A program made the translations under genes and the position numbers. The notes below the pieces were generated by a model. It worked only from the letters and a program-made list of their open reading frames with translations. It did not search any database and was not told where the DNA came from. A stretch of 32,335 nucleotides of DNA from Prochlorococcus sp. AG-670-O17. Lineage in GTDB: Bacteria; Cyanobacteriota; Cyanobacteriia; PCC-6307; Cyanobiaceae. Positions 1-10,535 of this stretch are shown here, piece after piece. The stretch lies in the NCBI GenBank assembly GCA_003211315.1, contig QCTC01000013.1:1-32335 (forward strand), written 5' to 3'. The stretch's first letter is position 1; each line of letters opens with the position of its first letter.

Positions 1-312
1 TAGTTTTTGAAATGATTTATTCCCTAGAGAATATTTTAGAGGCCTTTTATCAATCTCTAAAGCATACCAATTTATAGAAGAATTTTGTCTAATTAGATTA
101 TTAAATAATGAAGCTGAATTGTATCCTAGACCGAAGCAGATATCTAAAACGTTCAGGGACTTTTCCTTGAATCTTTTTAAATCGGACGGATTTATGAATT
201 TACTTTCAGTCTCTTTTAAAGCTCCTTCAAGACTATGAAAATTTTCTTGAAAAAAAAGACTTCTCAGTGTAACACTTCCATCCTTAGTTAAGACCTTTTT
301 AAATTCTGACAA
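1..312 (-). CDS. MnmC-like / DUF752 SAM-dependent methyltransferase, partial (runs off the left edge)
   Basis: Reverse-strand translation from a TTG at 312 is open to the window edge: MSEFKKVLTKDGSVTLRSLFFQENFHSLEGALKETESKFINPSDLKRF..LNVLDICFGLGYNSA. It contains a methyltransferase motif I-like LDICFGLGYNSA and the DGSVTLRS..QENFHSLEGA signature. Confidence 0.65.
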   Translation of the reverse strand, partial: MSEFKKVLTKDGSVTLRSLFFQENFHSLEGALKETESKFINPSDLKRFKEKSLNVLDICFGLGYNSASLFNNLIRQNSSINWYALEIDKRPLKYSLGNKSFQKL

Positions 313-325
313 GAATCCTCTCAGA

Positions 326-1642
326 TCAGTTAATAAGTCTTTCTAGATCGTCCCAAAAAGTTGGATAGGAAACTCTAGAAGCATCTGCTCTCGCAATCCT
401 TGAGGAGCCCTTAGCTAAAAGTGAAGCTATAGCAAGGCTCATTGATACACGATGATCAGTTTCACTATCAACTTCAGCAGAATGAAACTTAGACTTACCA
501 TTAATTATCAAACCATCTTCCTTTTCTAAAATATTTGCACCAAATTTTTTTAGTTGGGTTGTCATAACTTTTAATCGGTCTGTTTCTTTAACTCTTAATT
601 CTTGTGCATCTTTAATTTCTGAAACTCCACTGCAAAAACAAGCTGCTACTGTAAGTATTGGAATTTCATCTATAAGTTTTGGAAGAATATCTCCTTCTAT
701 TTTAAAAGGTTTTAAATTACTTGCATATTTTACATTTATAGAACCTATGGGTTCTCCTGCAATAGTGGATTTTTCTAATATTTTATAATTGCATCCCATT
801 TCATTCATTACATTTAATATCCCTATTCTCGATGGATTTAGCCCTACATTTTTAATAACAATTTCAGATTCTGGGATTATTGATGCGGCAATCATCCAAA
901 AAGATGCCGAGCTGATGTCTCCTGGGATCAATACATTTTGACCTGTCAAATTAGTTCCTGATTTTATTACTATATTTCTTCCTAATTCTCCTCTTATACT
1001 AATATCGGCCCCAAATGCTTTAAGCATTCTTTCCGTATGATCTCTGGAGGATGTAGGCTCAATAACGGAAGTAGTTCCAGATGCACTTAACCCTGCTAAT
1101 AATATCGCAGATTTAACTTGAGCACTTGCTACTGGGGTTCCAATTACGCAACCCTTTAGTTTTTTTCCCGTAATAGAAATAGGAGCTTTTGTCCCATTTT
1201 CTCTACCATGAATTTTGCCTCCCATAAGAGATAATGGCTTGCTAACTCTTCCCATTGGTCTTTTATTAAGAGATTTGTCTCCAGTCAGGATAAAATTACT
1301 ACCTTCTTGTCCCGCCAAAAGACCCATTAGTAATCTCATTGTGGTGCCTGAATTACCGCAATCAAGAATTTCTTTAGGTTCTTTAAAACCATTAATACCT
1401 AAACCTTTTATGGTAAAAGGCTTATCCTTTTTTATGTCAGGAATATTCACTCCCAGTTTCCTAAGACAGTCAGCAGTTGAAAGTGGGTCTTCAGAATATA
1501 AAAAACCTTCAATATTTGTTTCACCTTCTGCAATACTTCCTATTATTAAAGATCTATGGGAGATTGACTTATCTCCAGGTACTTTTATTGTTCCTTGTAA
1601 ACTTCCTCCACCTTTAACGGTGCGTATATGATTAGTATTCAA
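326..1642 (-). CDS. aroA: 3-phosphoshikimate 1-carboxyvinyltransferase (EPSP synthase)
   Basis: Full-length 438 aa ORF with [40 protein letters not shown] and [12 protein letters not shown] motifs. Confidence 0.96.
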   Translation of the reverse strand: MNTNHIRTVKGGGSLQGTIKVPGDKSISHRSLIIGSIAEGETNIEGFLYSEDPLSTADCLRKLGVNIPDIKKDKPFTIKGLGINGFKEPKEILDCGNSGTTMRLLMGLLAGQEGSNFILTGDKSLNKRPMGRVSKPLSLMGGKIHGRENGTKAPISITGKKLKGCVIGTPVASAQVKSAILLAGLSASGTTSVIEPTSSRDHTERMLKAFGADISIRGELGRNIVIKSGTNLTGQNVLIPGDISSASFWMIAASIIPESEIVIKNVGLNPSRIGILNVMNEMGCNYKILEKSTIAGEPIGSINVKYASNLKPFKIEGDILPKLIDEIPILTVAACFCSGVSEIKDAQELRVKETDRLKVMTTQLKKFGANILEKEDGLIINGKSKFHSAEVDSETDHRVSMSLAIASLLAKGSSRIARADASRVSYPTFWDDLERLIN

Positions 1643-1757
1643 ATTAATAATTTGGTTTAATTTCTATAGATTTTTTTATAGGTATATAATATCAATAAGT
1701 TTGTTTTTTAAAAAAAATATTAAAAGTTAAGTAACTGTTTTCTATAATAGTTATAGA

Positions 1758-2499
1758 ATGGCAACTTATTATTAATCTCTCTTATTCACATGTTGCAGAT
1801 GATGTTTCAGAAACTGATTCTGATATAGCTGTTGTTATTGATGTCTTAAGAGCAACAACAACAATTTCTTGGGCATTGAAAAACGGGGCAGATTCAATTC
1901 AAGTTTTTTCTGATTTAGAGTTATTAAAGGATACTGCCAAAAAGTGGGATGCTGATAAAAGACTAATGCTTGCAGAAAGAGGTGGAAAAACGATTGATGG
2001 TTTTGATTTAGGTAACTCTCCATTATCTGTAACAAAAGAGACTGTTCAAGGCAAAAGACTATTTATGAGTACGACCAATGGTACTAAATCATTGAAAAAA
2101 GTTCAAAATGTTAAATATTTGTTTGCAATGGCTCTTCCAAATAGAAAAGCAGTTGCTGAAAGGATTATATCTTTAAATAAGAAAAACGTTCTTATATTAG
2201 GTAGTGGATGGGAGGGGTCTTATTCACTAGAGGATTCTTTAGCAGCAGGTGCACTTGCTTTTTATATTAAAGAAAACTTTAACTCTGAGGTGAATATTTC
2301 TAATGATGAATTGCAATCTTCATTAGCTCTTTGGGATTTTTGGAAGAATGATATCCTAAAATGCTTAAAGACAGCTACTCACGGAAAAAGATTGACAAGT
2401 CTTGGTGATTATGAAGATGATTTTAACTGTTGTTCTGAACTGGATTGTTTAGATATTGTTCCTACTCAAGTTGAGAGAGGTGTAATTCGTGCCTCATAA
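1758..2499 (+). CDS. comB: 2-phosphosulfolactate phosphatase (ComB family); apparent +1 indel just after the start codon
   Basis: ORF body reads AVVIDVLRATTTISWALKNGADSIQVF..RGGKTIDGFDLGNSPLSV..TTNGTKSL, the ComB signature. The frame is open upstream to a TAA at 1732-1734 but has no ATG/GTG/TTG start there. ATG at 1758 is out of frame by one base (ATGgCAACTTATTATTAAT); deleting one G gives MQLIINLSYSHVADDVSETDSDIAVVIDVLRATTT. Confidence 0.85.
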
Positions 2500-2529
2500 T
2501 TCGCGAGTTTATTTTTTAGGAGTGAAATC

Positions 2530-3342
2530 TTGACTGATTTTTTAGTGGCTGCCTTACAAATTACGAGTACTTCTAATGTTGAAGCAAATTTTGCTGAGGC
2601 TGAGGAGCAGATTGAATTAGCATCTAGAAGGGGTTCAGAACTAATTGGATTGCCAGAGAATTTCGCATTCTTGGGTGAAGATAATGAAAAACTTAGAATG
2701 GCTTCTGAATTATCAACAAAGTGTACTAATTTCCTAAAAACGATGTCTCAGAGATACCAAGTTTTTCTCTTGGGAGGAGGTTATCCTGTCCCCGCGGGAG
2801 ATGATCGTCATACTTTCAATAGATCAGCTCTTTTTGGGAAAGATGGACAGGTTCTAGCAAAATATGACAAAATCCATCTTTTTGATGTTGATTTGCCTGA
2901 TGGTAATTTATACAAAGAATCATCAACTATTTTGTCTGGGCAAGAACACCCTCCAGTTATAGATGTTCCAGGCCTTTGCAAGATAGGACTATCTATTTGT
3001 TACGATGTCAGATTTCCTGAACTTTATAGACACCTTTCTTTAGAAGGTGCTGAACTTTTAATGATTCCTGCTGCATTTACAGCTTTTACTGGAAAAGATC
3101 ATTGGCAAATTTTACTTCAAGCAAGGGCGATAGAAAATACAGCTTATGTAGTAGCACCTGCTCAAACAGGTATCCACTACGGAAGAAGACAAAGTCATGG
3201 ACATGCCATGGTTATAGACCCTTGGGGAACTGTTTTGTCTGATGCAGGAAAAACACAAGGAGCAGCCATAGCGCCTGCGGATAAAGAGAGAGTTAAAAAG
3301 ATAAGAGAACAGATGCCAAGCTTAAAGCATAGAAAAAACTAA
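2530..3342 (+). CDS. Carbon-nitrogen hydrolase / nitrilase family (Nit-like amidase)
   Basis: 270 aa, TTG start. Catalytic E-K-C context present: GLPENFAFL, YDKIHLFDVD, GLSICYDVRFPELYR. Confidence 0.9.
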   Translation: MTDFLVAALQITSTSNVEANFAEAEEQIELASRRGSELIGLPENFAFLGEDNEKLRMASELSTKCTNFLKTMSQRYQVFLLGGGYPVPAGDDRHTFNRSALFGKDGQVLAKYDKIHLFDVDLPDGNLYKESSTILSGQEHPPVIDVPGLCKIGLSICYDVRFPELYRHLSLEGAELLMIPAAFTAFTGKDHWQILLQARAIENTAYVVAPAQTGIHYGRRQSHGHAMVIDPWGTVLSDAGKTQGAAIAPADKERVKKIREQMPSLKHRKN

Positions 3343-3354
3343 AATGTTCACAAA

Positions 3355-4443
3355 ATGATTTCAAAGTTTTTTTTTAATAAACTTTTTCGCTACTTATCAA
3401 TATTATTACTTTTAAATTCAAGTATTTCCCCAGCAAGATCATCTAGTGCACTAGCTGCATGGATTTTAAATTCTAATGGGATTTTAGAATTAAGAACTAA
3501 ATCAAATTCAAAATTAAAGGCCTACTTTCAAAAAGGAGGAAATTCTTTTGGGGATAGATTTTGGATAGATTTCCCCGGAGAACTAAAAACTCCAAGAACC
3601 ATAGAGGGAAATGGTCCAATAAAAGAAATTAGATTAGGTAAACCAAATAAAGGTAAAACCAGATTGGTTGTCGAATTTTCGAAAAATAATAATTTAAAAC
3701 CGCTTAATTGGAGGTTAGTTGCCATTGATGAAAACAGATGGAAAATTAAATTATTTTCTTTACCTAAAAATTCTTTTAAGAAAATTGGTGAAGGTTTAAT
3801 CAGTAAATCTTCTAACAATCCTGAGGTTAATCAAAAGCAAATTAACTCAAGGAAAAAAAATTATGATTTTTTACAATTACCCGATGTCGAGCGAAATAAG
3901 TTTTATGTTGTGATTGATCCAGGCCATGGGGGCCCAGATCCAGGAGCAATCGGGATAGGAGGTTTAAGAGAAACAGAGGTGGTACTTGATGTTTCTAAAC
4001 GAGTAAAAAAATTATTATCAGAAAAAGGTGTAAATGTTAGATTGACCAGAAATAATGAAGTTGATTTAGATTTGCCTCCAAGAGTCTTAATAGCCAACAG
4101 AACAGATGCGGATATTTTTGTAAGTATTCATGCGAATGCTTCAAGAGGTAAAAGAAGAGACATAAACGGATTAGAAACTTTTTATTACACAGGATGGAGA
4201 GGACGACTATTGGCAAAGAAAATTCAAAAACAAATACTTAAGGTTTCCCCCGGAAGTCCAGATAGAGGAGTTAGACAAGGTAGATATTATGTTATTAAAA
4301 ATACGAGAATGCCAGCAGTACTAGTAGAAATAGGTTTTTTAACAGGGAGGTTAGATGCTAGGAGGCTAAAAAAATCTATTCATCGTCAAAGAATAGCTCA
4401 TGCAATCACAAAAGGTATTCTTGAATATCTTTCAAGGAAATAG
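3355..4443 (+). CDS. N-acetylmuramoyl-L-alanine amidase (Amidase_3)
   Basis: FYVVIDPGHGGPDPGAIGIGGLRETEVVLDVSKRV, DIFVSIHANAS, MPAVLVEIGFLTG motifs; N-terminal AMIN-like region after a signal-like hydrophobic segment. Confidence 0.9.
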   Translation: MISKFFFNKLFRYLSILLLLNSSISPARSSSALAAWILNSNGILELRTKSNSKLKAYFQKGGNSFGDRFWIDFPGELKTPRTIEGNGPIKEIRLGKPNKGKTRLVVEFSKNNNLKPLNWRLVAIDENRWKIKLFSLPKNSFKKIGEGLISKSSNNPEVNQKQINSRKKNYDFLQLPDVERNKFYVVIDPGHGGPDPGAIGIGGLRETEVVLDVSKRVKKLLSEKGVNVRLTRNNEVDLDLPPRVLIANRTDADIFVSIHANASRGKRRDINGLETFYYTGWRGRLLAKKIQKQILKVSPGSPDRGVRQGRYYVIKNTRMPAVLVEIGFLTGRLDARRLKKSIHRQRIAHAITKGILEYLSRK

Positions 4444-5237
4444 TGAAACATAAAATAGGAATATTTGACAGTGGTATAGGAGGGTTTACGATCCTTCGTT
4501 CTTTACTTAAAACTCGAAAAGATGTTGAGGTTTTTTATTTGGCAGATACAAAAAGAGTTCCCTATGGAGATAAAGATATTGTACAAATAAGATCTATAGC
4601 AAAAGAAATTTGTAATTGGTTTAAAGATAAGAATTTGGATGCATTACTAATAGCTTGTAATACAACTAATGCATGTGCATTAGATATTTTAGAAAATAAT
4701 CTAAAAATTCCTTGCTTTGATCTTATTCATTCAGTTTCAGAAACAGTAACTAAAAAATATGTAGGTGTTTTAGCAACTCCTGCAACTATTAAATCTTCTT
4801 TTTATAAAAGAATAATTGAATCTAAAAAAGAAAATGTAATAGTAATCCAACAAGCATGTCCTGAATTTGTTTCAGAAATAGAAAGAACCAATCAAGACTT
4901 AAATAAATTAAATTACCTATCGGATTTATATATTAATCCTTTATTAAAAAAAAAATATTGAAGAAATAATACTGGGATGTAGCCATTATCCTTTAATTTA
5001 TAACGTTTTAAAAGTAAAATTCATTCAAATATTAGAATTATTGATCCTTCAGCTGCTTTAATAAATAAGTTTAATAATTCATTCTTAATTCCAAAAAATG
5101 ATAGCTGCGAGAGTATTTCTCACGATAATATAAGTTTCTTTGTTACTGCGAAAAGTAAAGAATTTTCTGAAAAAGTTAAATATTGGTTGAAAATAAATAA
5201 AGAAATTAGGTTGGTTAACCTCCGAAGCAATGATTGA
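4443..5237 (+). CDS. murI: Glutamate racemase, interrupted by two apparent frameshifts
   Basis: GTG start; IGIFDSGIGGFTILRSLL..LLIACNTTNACALD is the MurI N-terminus. The ORF stops at 4961 after an A10 run. Removing one A continues KNIEEIILGCSHYPLIYNVLK. A second compensating shift near 5008-5015 (TTTTAAAAGTAAAATTC) is needed to reach SKIHSNIRIIDPSAALINKFNNSF..LVNLRSND*, ending at 5237. Confidence 0.85.
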
Positions 5238-5264
5238 TTCTTTAATATATATATGAGGTCAATC

Positions 5265-6237
5265 ATGAATACAGTAACAGAACTTTTACAACCAGTTGAA
5301 AATGATCTTGATGATCTTATTCTCGAACTGAAAAAATTAATAGGTGCTGGACATCCAATTCTTCAGGCAGCAGCTGAGCACTTATTTAGTGCCGGAGGAA
5401 AAAGATTACGACCTGGAATAGTCTTATTAATTTCAAAAGCTATTTCTCCAGATTTTTAGTTTGAACACTAAACATAAAAGACTTGCAGAAATTACTGAAA
5501 TGATTCATACAGCATCTTTAGTTCACGATGATGTTGTAGATGAAGCATCCACAAGAAGAGGTGTTGATACTGTACACAGTCGGTTTAATACGAGAGTTGC
5601 TGTTCTGGCAGGGGATTTTTTATTTGCTCAGGCTAGTTGGCATTTAGCAAACTTAGATAATGTAAAAGTTGTTAAATTACTCAGTAGAGTAATCATGGAT
5701 TTGGCAGAAGGTGAAATAAAGCAGAATTTAAATAGATTTGATTCAGGACAAACTTTCTCGAAATATATTAATAAAAGCTATTGCAAAACAGCTTCCCTAA
5801 TTGCAAATAGTACAAAGGCTGCGGGGGTGTTGAGCAATTTAAAAGACGAAAAATTAGATTGTTTATATGAATTTGGTAAGAATATTGGATTAGCTTTTCA
5901 GGTCGTTGATGATATTCTTGATTTCACTGGTAATGATAAACAATTAGGAAAACCAGCAATAAGTGATTTGGCGAGTGGTTACCTTACTGCTCCTGTTTTA
6001 TATGCTTTAGAAGAAAATAAAAACTTATCTGTTTTGATAAATAGAGAACTTGCAGAAAAAGAAGATTTAAATAATGCTTTAAATATTGTTATGGACTCTC
6101 AAGCTATAAAACGTTCTAGAAAATTAGCCGAAGATTTTGCTATTCGTTCAAATGAAGCTATATCATGGCTTCCTGACTCAGAATACAAGAGGGCTTTGTT
6201 AGCTTTACCCGAATTTGTACTCAGTCGTCTTTATTAA
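5265..6237 (+). CDS. sds: Polyprenyl (solanesyl-type) diphosphate synthase, interrupted by an apparent +1 T frameshift
   Basis: MNTVTELLQPVENDLDDLILELKKLIGAGHPILQAAAEHLFSAGGKRLRPGIVLLISKAISPDF then TAG. Removing one T from TTTTT at ~5453-5457 gives DFSLNTKHKRLAEITEMIHTASLVHDDVVDEA, in frame with the downstream ORF. DDxxD-type motifs DDVVDE and DDILD present. The ORF track start is 5253; 5265 ATG is equally plausible. Confidence 0.88.
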
Positions 6238-6332
6238 ATTAAAAAAAGTTTACTGTAAGTTAATAAATTCCATTAAAATTTTTTGAAAAATTTAGTTTTT
6301 TACATTAAATTTATAGATTATTAATACCTTTA

Positions 6333-8315
6333 ATGACACTAGATAAGAAACATTCAATCAACAATATTCTTGAAGAAAATAGACTCTTCCCCCCTTCAAA
6401 AGAATTCTCAGATAAATCAAATATAAAAAGTTTTGAGGAATTACAAAGTTTAAAAAAAGAATCTTTAGAGAACCCAACAAAATTCTGGGAATCTTTTGCA
6501 AATTCGGAAATTGATTGGTTCGAACCATTTCAAACTGTTTTAGACCGAGAAAATGCACCCTTTTTTAAATGGTTTAAGGAAGGTAAGTTGAATATCACTT
6601 ATAACTGCTTAGATAGGCATATCAAAAACGGAATTGGGAATAAAACAGCACTTTTATGGGAAGGTGAGCAAGGAGATAATAAGAAATATACGTATCAAGA
6701 ACTTCTCAAAGAAGTATGCAAAGCTTCGAATGCTTTGAAATCTTTGGGAATAAAAAAAGGTGATTTGGTATGTATTTACATGCCAATGATTCCTGAGGCG
6801 ATGGTTGCTATGCTCGCTTGCGCAAGAATTGGAGCTCCTCATTCAGTAGTTTTTGGAGGCTTCTCCTCTGAGTCGTTAAAAGATAGATTGATTGATGGAA
6901 ATGCCAGATTTGTTATAACGGCAGATGGTGGTTTTAGAAAAGATAAGGTAATTGAACTAAAGAAAGCTGTTGATAAGGCAATTAAAAGTGGGGCAAATAA
7001 GATTGTTGAAAAAGTTATTGTTGTTCAAAGAACCAAAAAAGATATTTTGATGGTAAACAATAGGGATTTCTGGTGGCACGAATTATTAAAAGATCAAAAA
7101 GATTGGTGTGAACCTGAAATTATGAATAGCGAAGATAGGTTATTTATCTTGTATACTTCAGGATCCACTGGTAAACCAAAGGGTGTTGTTCATACTACTG
7201 CTGGTTATAATCTCTGGTCTCACCTAACATTTAAGTGGATTTTTGACATAAAAGATGATGATATCTATTGGTGTACAGCAGATGTTGGGTGGATTACTGG
7301 TCATAGTTATATAGTCTATGGACCTTTATCCAATGGAGCAACAACTCTTATGTTTGAGGGTGTTCCAAGGGCATCTAACTTAGGGGCTTTTTGGGAAATT
7401 ATTCAAAAATACAAAGTTACTATTTTCTATACAGCGCCAACAGCGATAAGATCATTTATGAAATCTGGACGTGAAATCCCTGACCAATACGATTTAAGAT
7501 CTTTGAGACTTTTGGGAACAGTTGGCGAACCAATTAATCCTGAAGCATGGATGTGGTACCGAGAGGTAATAGGTGATAATAAATGTCCAATAGTAGATAC
7601 ATGGTGGCAAACTGAAACTGGTGGTGTAATGATAAGTCCCTTGCCAGGAGCCGTTGCTACAAAGCCAGGTTCCGCAACGTTCTCTTTGCCTGGAATCGAG
7701 GTTGAAGTTGTAGATAAGAATGGAGAAAAGGTGTTGAAAAATGAGGGCGGATATTTGATTGTTAAAAAACCTTGGCCAGGAATGATGCGTACAATTCATG
7801 AAAACTCTCAAAGATATTTAGAAAGTTATTGGGAATATATTTCTTTTAAAGGTGAAAAAAATGTTTATTTCGCTGGAGATGGAGCTCGGATTGATGATGA
7901 TGGATATATTTGGATCATGGGAAGAGTCGATGATGTTATAAGTGTTTCAGGGCATCGTTTGGGAACTATGGAAATAGAGTCCGCAATAGTAAGTCATAAA
8001 TCAGTTGCGGAAGCTGCTGTTGTAGGAAGAAAAGATGATTTAAAAGGTGAGGCTATAGTTGCATTTATATCTTTAGAAAAAGATATTAATAGTTCTCCAG
8101 AATTAGTTGAGGAGTTAAAGAAACATGTAGTTAGTGAGATTGGAATTATAGCTAAACCAGAAAAAATAATAATTTCAGATTCTCTTCCAAAAACGCGTAG
8201 TGGAAAAATAATGAGAAGAATCTTGAGATCTTTGGCAGAAGGCGAAAAAATAAGTGGAGATATTAGTACCCTCGAAGATAGTTCTGTTTTAGAAAAATTA
8301 AAGGAAATAACTTAA
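6333..8315 (+). CDS. acs: Acetyl-CoA synthetase
   Basis: 660 aa with [63 protein letters not shown]. Confidence 0.97.
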   Translation: MTLDKKHSINNILEENRLFPPSKEFSDKSNIKSFEELQSLKKESLENPTKFWESFANSEIDWFEPFQTVLDRENAPFFKWFKEGKLNITYNCLDRHIKNGIGNKTALLWEGEQGDNKKYTYQELLKEVCKASNALKSLGIKKGDLVCIYMPMIPEAMVAMLACARIGAPHSVVFGGFSSESLKDRLIDGNARFVITADGGFRKDKVIELKKAVDKAIKSGANKIVEKVIVVQRTKKDILMVNNRDFWWHELLKDQKDWCEPEIMNSEDRLFILYTSGSTGKPKGVVHTTAGYNLWSHLTFKWIFDIKDDDIYWCTADVGWITGHSYIVYGPLSNGATTLMFEGVPRASNLGAFWEIIQKYKVTIFYTAPTAIRSFMKSGREIPDQYDLRSLRLLGTVGEPINPEAWMWYREVIGDNKCPIVDTWWQTETGGVMISPLPGAVATKPGSATFSLPGIEVEVVDKNGEKVLKNEGGYLIVKKPWPGMMRTIHENSQRYLESYWEYISFKGEKNVYFAGDGARIDDDGYIWIMGRVDDVISVSGHRLGTMEIESAIVSHKSVAEAAVVGRKDDLKGEAIVAFISLEKDINSSPELVEELKKHVVSEIGIIAKPEKIIISDSLPKTRSGKIMRRILRSLAEGEKISGDISTLEDSSVLEKLKEIT

Positions 8316-9034
8316 ATTGATTTGTCAATCAAATTGGATATTTTTTTGATTGTATATATTTTAAAATCATCGTCAGCCCATTCACCTAATAAGTTTTCTC
8401 TTAGTCCTGCGCTAGCAATAATAGTATGAGTTCCCTTAAGTTTTATGCCTTTGGAGTTATCCTCTCTTCTTGCTCTAAGACAAGAAAGTAATTTATCTGT
8501 TTGATCTAATGCATCTGATTTGAATTTGATTAAAAAATTATTTTTTTGATTATAACTTTTTTGGATTATTCCAAATGTTCTTTCTGGGCTTGGGCTGAAT
8601 TCACTATTGAATTCTAATTTTTGAGAAATCTTTTTTAAAAAGGGTATAGATCTGTTAGCACTAAAGTTATTAAAACTTATTGATATGAATTTCTCGCAAT
8701 TCCTCCCTCCATCTGGAGAAATTAAGTGAAGTTTACAACCAAGGCTATGTCCAATTCTTATTGAGGGAATTGATTTTCCTATTCTTTTTGATAAGGATCT
8801 TTGACAACTTTTAAAATCTTTCCATGCTCTCATTGCCAGTTCTTGGTGATCAAATTGAGGTGTGTACTTGTATGCATGTACTGCATAGTTTTTATCTATT
8901 AAGCTTTTTATAAATCTTTTGTACGTTAAATCTGGTTTAGATGCTAGATAACTACCACCAATAAATTCGATAATTTTTGTTGGGTTTGAAGGCCAATAAC
9001 AGTAATTATTAAATTGATATTTTGTAAAAGTCAT
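8312..9034 (-). CDS. DUF1350 family alpha/beta-hydrolase-like protein
   Basis: 240 aa [64 protein letters not shown]. The GHSLG elbow and overall layout match DUF1350 cyanobacterial proteins. Confidence 0.7.
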   Translation of the reverse strand: MTFTKYQFNNYCYWPSNPTKIIEFIGGSYLASKPDLTYKRFIKSLIDKNYAVHAYKYTPQFDHQELAMRAWKDFKSCQRSLSKRIGKSIPSIRIGHSLGCKLHLISPDGGRNCEKFISISFNNFSANRSIPFLKKISQKLEFNSEFSPSPERTFGIIQKSYNQKNNFLIKFKSDALDQTDKLLSCLRARREDNSKGIKLKGTHTIIASAGLRENLLGEWADDDFKIYTIKKISNLIDKSI

Positions 9035-9169
9035 TTAATATTCTATATTCAAAACCTTTTAGGTTGATTTCTAACAAGATTTAGTTTTTGCTTTATTTGT
9101 TTAATTATTATTAATTTAAAAGAAAATCATATCAAATGCGTCAAAATATAATAGATGTTTTTTTGATAA

Positions 9170-9983
9170 TTGGAACTACCAAACAAAAAAAAATTAAATC
9201 AATTGGATTTTCTTAATAATGAAATTAAAAATAATGATAATGAGAAACCCAATTTCTTAAATAAATCATTCTCAAGCTCCAAAGTTAATAATCAAAATCA
9301 ATCAATAGAAAACATTTTAATTCTTGATACTGAGACAACTGGCTTAGATGAAAATAAAGATGAAATTATTGAGGTAGGTTCCATTTTATTTAATGTGAAT
9401 TCTAAATCTGTCCTCTCCCAAGTTTCGTTCTTATTCCCAGTAAGTTCAAATGAAGCTGAAAATGTTAATGGGATATCTGCAGAAGTTACTAATATTAAAC
9501 AACCTTGGGAGGAAGGCTTGAATTTCTTTTTAAAACTTGTGGATTGTTCAGACTTAATAGTTGCTCATAATGTTGAATTTGACAAAAAGTGGTTTGGAAA
9601 GGGTAAATTGCCCAAACTCGAAAAAAAAATGGATTTGTAGTTTAGAGGATATTAATTGGTCATTTCAAAAAAACTTAAAAAATAGACCATCAGTTACTGA
9701 TCTTGCTCTTTCTTTTTCAATACCAGTTTGGAGCTTACATCGTGCCTTATCAGATTGCTTTTATATTTCGGAGGTTTTCAAAAAATGTGAGAATTTAGAA
9801 GAACTTCTTATTAAAGCGACTGAACCAAGATTTTTATATAAAGCATTGGTGAGTTATGAAGACAGATCATTAGCTAAGAAGGCAGGATTCCTATGGAATA
9901 ATCCTAAGCAAGGTGCTTGGTCTAAAAAATTAACAGTCGAAGAAGCAAATAGTCTTGATTTTAAAGTTCAGATATTGGATTAA
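9170..9983 (+). CDS. DnaQ-like 3'-5' exonuclease (DEDD), interrupted by an apparent +1 A frameshift
   Basis: N-terminal ORF has ILILDTETTGLDENKDEIIEVGSILF (ExoI DxE) and LIVAHNVEFDKKWFGKGK (ExoII). It stops after an A9 run at ~9611-9619. Removing one A gives LPKLEKKWICSLEDINWSF, joining the 9561-9983 ORF, which carries the HRALSDCFY ExoIII region. Confidence 0.85.
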
Positions 9984-10011
9984 TCTTTCAGCTTTTTAGA
10001 TTTAAAAATCT

Positions 10012-10437
10012 TTAGTGCATTTTACAGGGCATCCATTTTTCACCCATTTTATGCGCGCCGACACATCCATATTTTGATGCAGCTTTTTCGGCAGCCTCTT
10101 TTGTTTTAAAAAGGCCTAGCTTCATGGTCTCTTTTTTTATATTTGAATTCTTCTCAATGGGAATGTGATGCTCATGGCTATGTGATTTAGGAGAATATTC
10201 CCATAATCCCATAGTGGTTATTCCAGCAGAAATTATTCCCATGCCAACTACTGATAAATTTACTATTCCCATAGCAACAGCACCAAAAGAAAAAACACCC
10301 ATGGGCACTACTCCAATACTAATAACACCCATTGGGACTATTCCAATAGAAACGATACCTAAGGGTGCAATGCCGAAGGCAAATTTTTTTGGTTTTGTTC
10401 CACAATGCTGACTCTCTTTATTATTAGTTATTCCCAA
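10012..10437 (-). CDS. Gly-periodic decapeptide-repeat hydrophobic protein with C-terminal DUF3721-like Cys/His domain
   Basis: Six tandem 10-aa units: FGIAPLGIVS/IGIVPMGVIS/IGVVPMGVFS/FGAVAMGIVN/LSVVGMGIIS/AGITTMGLWE, then SHSHEHHIPIEK, then MKLGLFKTKEAAEKAASKYGCVGAHKMGEKWMPCKMH. Confidence 0.75.
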   Translation of the reverse strand: MGITNNKESQHCGTKPKKFAFGIAPLGIVSIGIVPMGVISIGVVPMGVFSFGAVAMGIVNLSVVGMGIISAGITTMGLWEYSPKSHSHEHHIPIEKNSNIKKETMKLGLFKTKEAAEKAASKYGCVGAHKMGEKWMPCKMH

Positions 10438-10535
10438 TATTTTGTATGAATGTTAGATTTAATTATGACATAAAGAATTTAAGCTAAATTTAATTTCTAT
10501 TTAAATTAAAAAATTTTGAATTATTAATTAGAACT

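Noticed and set aside
1215-1631. 138-aa plus-strand ORF antisense to aroA
   Set aside because: Lies wholly inside strongly supported aroA; Pro/Leu/Ile-rich shadow-frame composition and no recognisable domain.
3528-4097. Minus-strand ORFs of 96 and 64 aa antisense to the amidase
   Set aside because: Overlap a well-supported CDS with catalytic motifs; no independent evidence.
7494-7811. 105-aa minus-strand ORF inside acs
   Set aside because: Shadow ORF antisense to highly conserved acs sequence; Cys/Trp/His-rich noise composition.
4443-9983. Genuine pseudogenes for murI, sds and the exonuclease
   Set aside because: Each break is repaired by a single-base homopolymer change and the downstream frame stays conserved; sequencing error is simpler. 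Not excluded without reads.
10214-10411. 65-aa plus-strand repetitive ORF (PMGTTPILITPIGTIPIETIPKG)
   Set aside because: It is the antisense reading of the decapeptide repeats, so its periodicity is explained by the minus-strand protein.
10225-10420. CRISPR-like array based on ~30-bp periodic repeats
   Set aside because: Repeats are contiguous, without unique spacers, and encode a protein; no cas genes are present.
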